Origin: Clostridia bacterium
GTDB taxonomy: Bacteria > Bacillota > Clostridia > SK-Y3 > JACMMQ01
Assembly: GCA_014378955.1 (NCBI GenBank)
Contig: JACMMQ010000046.1
Coordinates: 1-5,588 of the forward strand
Length of the DNA stretch: 5,588 bases
Direction of reading: 5' to 3'
The position numbers and the translations under genes were made by a program. This document shows positions 1 to 5,172 of the stretch, piece by piece; position 1 is the first letter of the stretch; each line of letters begins with the position of its first letter. Under the pieces are notes generated by a model. That model did no database searches and was not told the origin of the DNA. It saw only the letters and a list, made by a program, of their open reading frames with translations.

Positions 1-259
1 AGCGCCACCCACCACGCCCCGCAACAGCGAATATGTACAGAAAGTATGGATCATCGTCGTCGTTAACGTCACTTGATAACGACTTTTATATGTTTGCTCT
101 TCCTCCAAACCTTATTTTGCTATAAAACCCTTTGCCGATAACCCTTCGGGAAAACCCTTGAAAATAACTGGCATCAATAAAACTATTTTGAAGGCAATTA
201 CAATTGATAGCTAACATATGGAGTGTCAGCTGCTTTTTCAAAAAAAAGCCAATCTAATT
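1..259. other. Left-end stretch with no supportable gene
   Basis: No gene can be supported here. The first 30 bases are GC-rich (22 of 30 G or C) while the rest is AT-rich, so the extreme left end may belong to a different sequence or to a gene running off the window. Two short open frames overlap at the edge: a minus frame from a possible TTG at 106-108 to base 1, and a plus frame from base 3 to a stop near 122. Neither shows a family motif or a well-placed ribosome binding site. A perfect 7-bp inverted repeat (GTCGTTA at 59-65, TAACGAC at 77-83) is followed by TTTT on the plus strand and could be a weak terminator. Three ACCCTT copies lie at 127-132, 141-146 and 154-159. No clear terminator for the aldo/keto reductase is visible. 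Confidence 0.5.
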
Positions 260-1231
260 TTATCCATTTTGAAGCCAATTGACAGTTTCCTCGGTCATCG
301 TAACATCCTGCGCTGTCAGTGTATCTTTAAGCTGTTCTGTTGACTTACAGCCCACAATTGCCATACCGCTAATCCTATTACACAAAATATACCCTAACGC
401 AACCGCCGTTGGTGTCAAATGCTGTTCACTTGCGTATTGCTTGACTCTTTCAAGTCTTTGGATGTTTTCAGGTGTACAAAAACGTGCAAAAGCTTTTTGA
501 TTGATTGTCTCTAGTCCTTGCGCTGCCGCCTTGGCAAAAAAGCCCTTTGCTTGTGAAGAATATGCCATGATGGGCATATTTAAATCGAGATATCCCCGAT
601 ATTCATCATCGTTCATGCAAACAATCGTTGGGTCTTTATGTACATCTGGCGTAGAACAAGCTAAACTCCATTGAATTTGACTTGCACAAAATGGTGTCAA
701 ATTATTTTTTAATGCAAAATCATTTGCCTGTTTGATGCGTTGAACGCTCCAATTGGAACAACCGACCGCTCGCACCTTGCCCTTTTGAACCAATGTGTGT
801 AGCGTTTCCATGATTTCCGACACAGGTGTTGTAAGATCGTCCCGATGCAACCAATATATATCAATGTGTTCAATGTCTAATGCTTTCAAGCTTTCTTCTA
901 AATCACCTTCGATACAGGTGCGTGACAGCCTACCCTGTGCCATATTGTCAAGTGGTGGATGCCCCCCTTTTGTGGAGATTAAAAGTGCATTTCTGTTTTT
1001 TCGACTTTTCAGCCATTCGCCAATCAGCCGTTCACTTGCCCCATGCCCATTTGGTAGCCAATCCGCATACACCCGTGCAGTATCCAGGCAGTTGCCACCA
1101 TTTGCGACGTATAAGTCCATTAGCTCAAATGCAGTTTGTTGTGTTACGGTTGTGCCAAAATAGTCTGTGCCTAACACTAAATTTGAAATTTTTATATCAT
1201 TATATTTTGTATAAATTGTTGTAAATTTCAT
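260..1231 (-). CDS. Aldo/keto reductase family oxidoreductase
   Basis: This is a cytosolic NAD(P)H-dependent oxidoreductase of the aldo/keto reductase superfamily, a TIM barrel that interconverts carbonyl compounds and alcohols; the substrate cannot be read from sequence. I start it at the ATG at 1231, not at the in-frame ATG at 1249, because AAGGGG lies 7 bases before the 1231 ATG. This gives 323 residues, close to the usual 300-330. The catalytic tetrad is visible: Asp50 and Tyr55 in NCLDTARVYADW, Lys88 in STKGG and His129 in YWLHRDD. The strand-1 motif LGTDYFG and the C-terminal cofactor-binding segment IVGCKSTEQL are also present. The frame is intact. It is the last gene of the minus-strand group, 41 bp after the membrane protein gene, with no terminator seen between them, so co-transcription is possible. 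Family call very likely; function open. Confidence 0.93.
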   Translation of the reverse strand: MKFTTIYTKYNDIKISNLVLGTDYFGTTVTQQTAFELMDLYVANGGNCLDTARVYADWLPNGHGASERLIGEWLKSRKNRNALLISTKGGHPPLDNMAQGRLSRTCIEGDLEESLKALDIEHIDIYWLHRDDLTTPVSEIMETLHTLVQKGKVRAVGCSNWSVQRIKQANDFALKNNLTPFCASQIQWSLACSTPDVHKDPTIVCMNDDEYRGYLDLNMPIMAYSSQAKGFFAKAAAQGLETINQKAFARFCTPENIQRLERVKQYASEQHLTPTAVALGYILCNRISGMAIVGCKSTEQLKDTLTAQDVTMTEETVNWLQNG

Positions 1232-1238
1232 CTCATTA

Positions 1239-1244
1239 CCCCTT
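1239..1244 (-). promoter_or_regulatory. Ribosome binding site deciding the aldo/keto reductase start
   Basis: The minus strand reads AAGGGG here, 7 bases before the ATG at 1229-1231. The longer frame's ATG at 1247-1249 lies upstream of this site and would place the site inside the coding sequence, so the shorter protein is preferred. Confidence 0.75.
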
Positions 1245-1272
1245 ATCATGTTGCAACCGTATTGTGTCTAAA

Positions 1273-1770
1273 TTATTTCGTAAAAACATCAATCGGTATT
1301 TTCAGACACCACATAGCAGACATGCCCAAAATACCTCCAGCTAGCATAATGCCAAACCATATTTTAATACCTTTTGCTGATATACTTTTTTTCCCTTTAA
1401 ACACGCCCGATTGTTCAAAAATCCCAGGATGGCGTGCAAGAAATTCTGCCCCACCGCCAAAATACATCCCTTTGATAGATTTTATATAAAGAATGATGAT
1501 TGAAGCATGGAAAAGCAACACAAACGGGTTTAACAACCTAGGTGTAAAATAATCAAACATTGAGTTCGTAAAACCAAGCAGCGTGCCAATACCCATAATT
1601 GCCCACGGAATGTTCCCGTACAAAGCAATTATTTTGAATATTTTATCATAACCTGGTTCTAATGCCGGTTGTTCTATTATGTATTTTCTTACTTTTCCCT
1701 TCATAATCACTATATTGAAGTATGTAACTGCAATAAACAAAATCCAATAATATTTGAAAACCATTTCCAT
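1273..1770 (-). CDS. Multi-pass membrane protein of unknown function
   Basis: I do not recognise a named family for this 165-residue protein. Four hydrophobic segments suggest an integral membrane protein: about residues 5-23, 45-66, 79-97 and 135-155. Between segments 3 and 4 is a conserved-looking loop with GGGAEFLARHPG, and segment 2 is preceded by GNIPW, the sort of glycine/proline/aromatic motifs that suggest selection. There is no signal peptide distinct from the first helix. Its AGGAG ribosome binding site lies 6 bases before the ATG and overlaps the TAG stop of the upstream DUF4349 lipoprotein gene, with only 9 bp between the genes. Co-transcription and possibly translational coupling with that lipoprotein are therefore likely. 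Together they may act at the cell envelope, but this is inference from position. The protein is intact and similar in base composition to its neighbours. Confidence 0.85.
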   Translation of the reverse strand: MEMVFKYYWILFIAVTYFNIVIMKGKVRKYIIEQPALEPGYDKIFKIIALYGNIPWAIMGIGTLLGFTNSMFDYFTPRLLNPFVLLFHASIIILYIKSIKGMYFGGGAEFLARHPGIFEQSGVFKGKKSISAKGIKIWFGIMLAGGILGMSAMWCLKIPIDVFTK

Positions 1771-1779
1771 ATTTTTCTC

Positions 1780-2640
1780 CTACTTTTTACGGTTTTTGAA
1801 TTTTCTGATATATAGATAAATCCAAAGTACCAATGCTGCAAAAATAATTAAAGGCAACAATGATATAACGATGATGAAAGCCCAAGAAACAAAGTTGACC
1901 AATAAATTACATGTGAGGATAAACCCATTTCTCATAATTTTTAAAACATCCCCAAACGATGTAAATTGCCAATCCATATGTGTATTTTTGATTGGGTCCG
2001 AAAGCTCTGTAATGGTTAATTCAACCGTTGACTCTGCCACCATCTTATTCCACATATTGATTTTGCCTTGCAATGCTTCTAGGTCGCCACTTATTTTATT
2101 AATCTGATCCTGCACTTTCAAAATTTCATCAATTGTGTTTGCCCTTTTAAGTATTTCAAGAAATTGTTCTCTACCTTTTTTCAGATTTTCTAGTCTTGTC
2201 GATGCATCATAATATTGTTCGGTGATATCATCGCTTTTGACATCACATAATGTTATTTCGCCTTGCTCTTTTAACATGTCAATAAAGGCTTGTAACCGAT
2301 CTGGTTTAATTTTATACACAACGTTTATTCTACTATTTTTTTGCACCATCTGCGTGTTACGACTAAATTCAACGCCACCATTGGATGCGACCCAGTTGCT
2401 AATAGATGTGATGGTTTTTTCAGAATTTGTAACGATAATAGAAGCCTTTGCATTCTTAATAATCATTTTAATATCGGTGGCGGTTTTGTTGCTAGCACCA
2501 GTATTATCTTCTTTATTTACTGCCTCATTCGAGCTACCCTTGCTAGTTTTGCCATTTGTACTTTGTGGTGCACTACAACCTGCTAACATACCTATTGCAA
2601 AAATCACGACAAATAACCATAATGCAATTCTTTTTTTCAC
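1780..2640 (-). CDS. DUF4349 domain-containing lipoprotein
   Basis: This is a 286-residue envelope lipoprotein of the DUF4349 type; the molecular role of the family is unknown. Residues 1-21 are a lipoprotein signal peptide with a positively charged start (MKKR) and lipobox LAGC, so Cys22 should be lipidated. A low-complexity Ser/Asn/Thr/Lys linker follows (about 23-55). The DUF4349 region spans about 57-215: an alpha/beta part, then a predicted coiled coil (about 147-205) containing the family-like pattern ITEQYYDASTRLENLKKGRE, and a closing beta segment ending TVELTITEL. A strong transmembrane helix (about 246-277) precedes a basic tail (RKFKNRKK), so the protein is anchored at both ends with its middle outside the cell. 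Translation starts at GTG (2638-2640), with AAGGAGG 8 bases upstream. It is the first gene of the minus-strand group, driven by the promoter at 2727-2755. Confidence 0.9.
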   Translation of the reverse strand: MKKRIALWLFVVIFAIGMLAGCSAPQSTNGKTSKGSSNEAVNKEDNTGASNKTATDIKMIIKNAKASIIVTNSEKTITSISNWVASNGGVEFSRNTQMVQKNSRINVVYKIKPDRLQAFIDMLKEQGEITLCDVKSDDITEQYYDASTRLENLKKGREQFLEILKRANTIDEILKVQDQINKISGDLEALQGKINMWNKMVAESTVELTITELSDPIKNTHMDWQFTSFGDVLKIMRNGFILTCNLLVNFVSWAFIIVISLLPLIIFAALVLWIYLYIRKFKNRKK

Positions 2641-2648
2641 TTAAATGC

Positions 2649-2655
2649 CCTCCTT
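2649..2655 (-). promoter_or_regulatory. Strong ribosome binding site for a GTG start
   Basis: The minus strand reads AAGGAGG 8 bases before the GTG at 2638-2640. This perfect site fixes the DUF4349 lipoprotein start on a non-ATG codon, directly before the charged MKKR residues of the signal peptide. Confidence 0.85.
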
Positions 2656-2726
2656 CATATTACATTTTATTTTGCAACTCAAAACAAACTAAGTTTACAA
2701 AAATTTCCAGATTTACAACTAAAGAT

Positions 2727-2755
2727 ATCTTATCACTAAAGCTTTTTATCGTCAA
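2727..2755 (-). promoter_or_regulatory. Sigma-A type promoter for the lipoprotein operon
   Basis: On the minus strand TTGACG (2755-2750) is followed after exactly 17 bases by TAAGAT (2732-2727), with TGA directly before it as an extended -10. This is a near-consensus vegetative promoter. It predicts transcription starting near 2720 and a leader of about 80 bases before the GTG at 2640. It would drive the lipoprotein gene, the membrane protein gene and possibly the aldo/keto reductase gene. No riboswitch or clear operator is seen in the leader. Confidence 0.7.
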
Positions 2756-2784
2756 TATAAATAACATGCAAAATGCCCCAAAAT

Positions 2785-2812
2785 TTGATTACCCACGCTT
2801 TGAAACTATAAT
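2785..2812 (+). promoter_or_regulatory. Possible plus-strand promoter upstream of the spore protein gene
   Basis: TTGATT (2785-2790), a 16-base spacer and a perfect TATAAT (2807-2812) resemble a sigma-A promoter, about 120 bases before the spore protein ATG. Spore proteins of this family are normally transcribed by the forespore factor sigma-G. The only GHATR-like -35 element I find is GTATG at 2820-2824, and its partner 18 bases on (CCACGTA, 2843-2849) is a poor match to the sigma-G -10 pattern. In such AT-rich DNA a TATAAT can occur by chance. Confidence 0.3.
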
Positions 2813-2841
2813 ACCATTTGTATGAAAAATCGTTTTAATTT

Positions 2842-2898
2842 ACCACGTATTTTAAAGTCAAAATGACGTAAGATAAGCACATCACCACAAAACGTGGT
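2842..2898 (+). repeat. Competing inverted repeats in the spore gene leader
   Basis: ACCACGT at 2842-2848 is a perfect 7-bp inverted match to ACGTGGT at 2892-2898. A second ACCAC at 2884-2888 can pair instead with GTGGT at 2894-2898 around a 5-base loop. The two pairings share the same 3' arm, so they are mutually exclusive, and both end 17 bases before the AAAGGAG ribosome binding site (2916-2922). This could be a leader fold or a protein-binding site, or chance. Confidence 0.35.
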
Positions 2899-2933
2899 TA
2901 ACAACTTCAACTTTTAAAGGAGAGAATTTAAAA

Positions 2934-3122
2934 ATGGCTAACAATAATCTTGTACCAGAAGCACGAGGCGCATTAGACAAATTTAAAATGGAAGCAGCAT
3001 CTGAAGTGGGCGTAACCTTGAAGCAGGGCTACAACGGCGACCTTACTTCAAAGCAAGCAGGTTCAGTCGGTGGACAAATGGTTAAAAAAATGATTATGCA
3101 GTATGAAAATAGCATTAAATAA
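2934..3122 (+). CDS. Alpha/beta-type small acid-soluble spore protein
   Basis: This 62-residue protein belongs to the alpha/beta-type SASP family. These coat forespore DNA, shift it toward an A-like form and protect it from UV and heat; they are later degraded by the GPR protease during germination. Both family signatures are visible: the first helix with the GPR cleavage region KFKMEAASEVGV (likely cut after Glu20), and the C-terminal DNA-binding motif LTSKQAGSVGGQMVKKM (residues 37-53). Its length is typical for the family. The ATG is preceded by AAAGGAG with an 11-base gap, slightly long. The gene stands alone on the plus strand, divergent from the lipoprotein operon and convergent with the cyclase gene. 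It is the best evidence that the host makes endospores. Such genomes usually carry several paralogues, so no specific gene symbol is given. Confidence 0.96.
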   Translation: MANNNLVPEARGALDKFKMEAASEVGVTLKQGYNGDLTSKQAGSVGGQMVKKMIMQYENSIK

Positions 3123-3135
3123 TTAAGCCCTAACA

Positions 3136-3169
3136 GGATTGGCATGTATTAAGTTTTGCGTGTCAATCC
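3136..3169. terminator. Stem-loop between convergent genes
   Basis: GGATTGGCATG (3136-3146) pairs with CGTGTCAATCC (3159-3169) to form an 11-bp stem with two G-U pairs and a 12-base loop. It fills the 49-bp gap between the stops of the spore protein gene and the cyclase gene, where a shared terminator would be expected. Neither strand has a clear T-run after the stem, so it is not a canonical intrinsic terminator; it may rather block or stabilise transcript ends. Confidence 0.4.
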
Positions 3170-3171
3170 AC

Positions 3172-3741
3172 TTACTTAACAAAACCATCCAGCAAAACCG
3201 CTCGCACAAATGCCCCATCACTGCCTTCAATTTTAATAGGCGGTGCAAATATAAAATATTCTCCGTCTGACACTTCTGACAAATCAAGATTTTCAAGCAC
3301 GGCAATATTGCCCCCTAGGATTGCCGTGTGTACATTCGCATCGCCAATAGAGGCACGCTCAGTGCCAATGGTCGTGATATCCTTGTTGATAAGTGCCTGT
3401 GTACACAGCGCTGAAAAGCCTGTAGCATCCTTCACAAGCAGGATTTTGCACCCGTTCATTTCAAGCGCATCGATAAACGCTTCATCCGCCACACCGATGC
3501 ACGATGTCACCTTGCACCTACCAATAAAATGTTCTAATGGAAGCTTTTCAATGGTGTTATCGCTATCTAAAAAGTGGTGAGGACTGTCTGCATGCGTGCC
3601 TGTATGCACACACGCCATGAGTATGGATAGGTTGATTTCATCACCCTTTGCCCTGTCACAAACCTTTGCAAGTGTTGGCTCTGGATCTCCTGGATAAACG
3701 GGTGTCGTGAGAATGCCTTTTGAAATGTCTATAATTTTCAT
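3172..3741 (-). CDS. Cyclase-family metal-dependent hydrolase (kynurenine formamidase-like)
   Basis: This 189-residue protein belongs to the cyclase family (PF04199 type), which includes bacterial kynurenine formamidase KynB and other metal-dependent amidohydrolases. The hallmark HTGTHADSPHHF is at residues 46-57, with His46, His50, Asp52 and His56 in the HxxxHxDxxxH pattern of the metal site. His138 and Glu150 keep the 12-residue spacing of the further active-site pair known in KynB. The N-terminal DISKGI, YPGDPEP and C-terminal IKIEGSDGAFVRAVL are also typical. It is slightly shorter than the usual 200-220 residues. No other tryptophan-degradation gene is nearby, so the substrate is open. 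A modest AGGAA site lies 9 bases before the ATG. The gene follows corA on the same strand, but the 132-bp gap holds a large inverted repeat and a possible promoter, so it may be transcribed separately. Confidence 0.92.
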   Translation of the reverse strand: MKIIDISKGILTTPVYPGDPEPTLAKVCDRAKGDEINLSILMACVHTGTHADSPHHFLDSDNTIEKLPLEHFIGRCKVTSCIGVADEAFIDALEMNGCKILLVKDATGFSALCTQALINKDITTIGTERASIGDANVHTAILGGNIAVLENLDLSEVSDGEYFIFAPPIKIEGSDGAFVRAVLLDGFVK

Positions 3742-3760
3742 ATTGAACCATTCCTATCTA

Positions 3761-3866
3761 ATACTAATCTCAGATTAAAACATAACCAGCAGAGATGGGC
3801 AAAATGCGAGCCAGCGTTTTGAAACACTGACCGACAGGTGGTTATGATTTTAATCAAGATTAGTAT
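3761..3866. repeat. 106-bp imperfect inverted repeat (MITE-like or large hairpin)
   Basis: The left arm (3761-3790) and right arm (3837-3866) are inverted copies over about 30 bases: perfect ATACTAATCT ends, then GATTAAAA and CATAACCA blocks, with only a few mismatches or single-base gaps. The centre holds a second stem, CAAAATGC (3800-3807) against GCGTTTTG (3814-3821). Each arm also contains its own short palindrome (TAATCT/AGATTA left, TAATC/GATTA right). The element lies between the corA stop and the cyclase start. It could be a non-autonomous mobile element (no target duplication is obvious), a processed RNA hairpin or a terminator-like structure. No coding capacity is seen. Confidence 0.75.
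3774..3802 (-). promoter_or_regulatory. Possible promoter for the cyclase gene
   Basis: On the minus strand TTGCCC (3802-3797), 17 bases, then TTTAAT (3779-3774) with a TGT just before it resembles an extended -10 promoter. It would start transcription near 3767, about 26 bases before the cyclase ATG. It lies within the inverted repeat, so the repeat would be carrying the promoter. The -35 matches consensus only in its first three bases. Confidence 0.3.
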
Positions 3867-3873
3867 GAAAATT

Positions 3874-4944
3874 TTAAAACCATTTTCTACGCTTAAAGAA
3901 CATCACCATTGCAATTGCAATAAGTGCCATCGCAACAATTACAGCACCATACCCATAGTGCCATTCCAATTCTGGCATATATTTAAAATTCATGCCATAT
4001 AAGCCTACGACAAAAGTAAGCGGAATGAATATTGTCGATATTATAGTCAAAAACTTCATGATTTCATTCATTTTATTGCTGATGCTCGATAGGTATATAT
4101 CCATAAGTCCAGAAAGCAGTTCACGAAATGTTTCTGTCGTATCAATCGTTTGTATGATATGGTCGTATATATCCCGAATGTAGATTTGTGTCGTGCTTTC
4201 AATCAGCTCACTTTCGCTACGCTCCATCCACGAGGTAACCTCTCGCAGTGGCCAAACGGATCTATGCATGTAGAGCAAATCTTTTTTCAATTCTCTCATT
4301 TTATGCAGTCCTTCAACGGAAGGGTGGTTGAGTAGTTGTTCTTCTACGTCATCTATTTTATCGCCAAGCTTTTCTAGTACGCCAAAATAACCGTCCACAA
4401 TTGCATCAAGTAACGAATAAGCGAGGTAATCCGCCCCGTTGCCTCTTAGGTGTATCCCGTTTTTCCTTATTCTATCCCGAATTTGATTGAATACATCGCC
4501 TTCCCTTTCGCCAAACGAAATTACATACCCTTTGCCAAGTATAATGCTTAGTTGTTCGTCCACCATCGTTTCCTGTTCGAAATACACCATTTTTGCGACT
4601 AGGTATATATAATCGTCGTAATTCTCTATCTTTGGGCGTTGCGACGTATTTAAGACATCCTCCATGACCAAGGCGTGAATGTGATGTGATTTACATATGC
4701 GCTCGATGATGTCCATGTTGTTTAAGCCGTCTACATTGATCCATCGTACTTGTTTTTCGCCAACAGGCGGCAACAATTCAAATTTTTCAATCGCGTTTTC
4801 AGTATATTTGTATTGTGTGAATGTGTTTAAATCATAATCAAACACTTCAATCATTGTATTCTTGTTATCATACTGACCAATATGCACAAGTGAGCCTGGT
4901 GGCAAGCCTGTTTTTAACGAACGCTTTTTAGTAAATTTCGGCAT
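3874..4944 (-). CDS. corA: CorA family magnesium/cobalt transporter
   Basis: This is a complete 356-residue CorA-type channel, a homopentamer in the cytoplasmic membrane that lets Mg2+ (also Co2+ or Ni2+) enter down its electrochemical gradient. The cytoplasmic N-terminal domain shows the conserved WINVDGL (68-74) and MEDVLNTSQRPK (94-105), then long helices leading to the pore. Transmembrane helix 1 (about 298-316) ends in the signature YGMNF, with the GMN selectivity motif at 317-319. The short outside loop carries MPEL (323-326), as is usual for the family, and helix 2 (about 331-350) ends in a basic tail KRRKWF. The length matches the family (about 315-360). The ATG at 4944 follows a ribosome binding region with eight consecutive Gs. 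The gene begins 29 bp after the ABC exporter stop on the same strand, with no terminator seen between them. Confidence 0.96.
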   Translation of the reverse strand: MPKFTKKRSLKTGLPPGSLVHIGQYDNKNTMIEVFDYDLNTFTQYKYTENAIEKFELLPPVGEKQVRWINVDGLNNMDIIERICKSHHIHALVMEDVLNTSQRPKIENYDDYIYLVAKMVYFEQETMVDEQLSIILGKGYVISFGEREGDVFNQIRDRIRKNGIHLRGNGADYLAYSLLDAIVDGYFGVLEKLGDKIDDVEEQLLNHPSVEGLHKMRELKKDLLYMHRSVWPLREVTSWMERSESELIESTTQIYIRDIYDHIIQTIDTTETFRELLSGLMDIYLSSISNKMNEIMKFLTIISTIFIPLTFVVGLYGMNFKYMPELEWHYGYGAVIVAMALIAIAMVMFFKRRKWF

Positions 4945-4952
4945 CCAATTTG

Positions 4953-4962
4953 CCCCCCCCTT
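4953..4962 (-). promoter_or_regulatory. corA ribosome binding site containing an eight-G tract
   Basis: The minus strand reads AAGGGGGGGG, ending 8 bases before the corA ATG. Such a homopolymer tract can slip during replication, which would change the spacing or strength of the site, and it is also a frequent place for sequencing length errors. The coding frame itself is unaffected because the tract is upstream of the start. Confidence 0.6.
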
Positions 4963-4973
4963 AAGATTTAATT

Positions 4974-5165
4974 TTAAGTCAAGCTTTGAATGTTACAAAG
5001 CTTTGCATACACCCCATCTTGACTGATGAGCTCCTCATGCTTGCCTTGTTCCGCTATTTTGCCATTTTCAAGTACAATGATTCCATCCGCACGTTTTACC
5101 GTTGATAAGCGATGCGCTATGACGATGAGCGTTCTTGTGCCTGCTATTTTTTGGATTGCTTTTTC
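4974..5165 (-). CDS. ABC exporter ATP-binding C-terminus, 5'-truncated at a junction
   Basis: Only the last 60 or so residues of an ABC transporter nucleotide-binding domain remain. What is visible is the strand and H-loop [13 protein letters not shown] with the switch histidine, then [24 protein letters not shown] and a C-terminus [12 protein letters not shown], typical of exporters with fused membrane and ATPase domains (MsbA/lipid or peptide exporter type). The Walker A, Q-loop, signature, Walker B and D-loop should lie upstream but are absent. Family similarity continues back to about [10 protein letters not shown] and stops near 5160-5165, where GC-rich DNA begins. The minus frame stays open to 5585, but its extra residues are rich in Gln, His, Arg and Pro and are the antisense of ctaG. 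The loss is best explained by a chimeric join. corA follows 29 bp downstream. Confidence 0.85.
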   Translation of the reverse strand, partial: EKAIQKIAGTRTLIVIAHRLSTVKRADGIIVLENGKIAEQGKHEELISQDGVYAKLCNIQSLT

Positions 5166-5172
5166 ACTTCCT
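5157..5172. other. Probable chimeric junction
   Basis: The ABC exporter frame on the minus strand keeps family resemblance down to about 5157, and the CtaG-like frame on the plus strand is convincing from about 5169 (SWTLRPEL). Base composition and codon choice change at the same place. Both genes lack their 5' ends here, so neither has a natural start or promoter. No insertion-sequence end or integrase site is seen. The exact breakpoint within these bases cannot be fixed. Confidence 0.8.

Noticed and set aside
1..108. A minus-strand frame from TTG at 106-108 running off the left edge
   Set aside because: GGAGG overlaps the TTG itself rather than preceding it, and it is about 29 bases before the in-frame GTG at 72. 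No family motif is visible in 36 codons, so I could not support a gene.
112..174. A 20-residue minus-strand frame ending AKGFIAK, resembling AKGFFAK within the aldo/keto reductase
   Set aside because: It has no ribosome binding site and the likeness covers only a few residues and about 20 bases; judged chance and not a duplicated gene remnant.
228..249. A GCTTTTT/AAAAAGC hairpin just past the aldo/keto reductase stop
   Set aside because: The stem is almost all A-T, and no T-run follows it in the direction of transcription, so it is not a credible intrinsic terminator.
795..1224. Two plus-strand frames of over 110 codons opposite the aldo/keto reductase
   Set aside because: They are antisense to a well-supported gene, have Cys- and Ser-rich compositions typical of shadow frames, and lack ribosome binding sites.
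2222..2644. A 140-codon plus-strand hydrophobic frame opposite the DUF4349 lipoprotein
   Set aside because: The hydrophobicity comes from antisense reading of Lys- and Asn-rich codons; there is no ribosome binding site and the opposite strand carries lipobox and coiled-coil features.
3123..3305. A 60-residue minus-strand frame overlapping the 3' end of the cyclase gene
   Set aside because: It is an alternative frame of the cyclase coding region, with no ribosome binding site or family motif; the cyclase frame has clear catalytic motifs.
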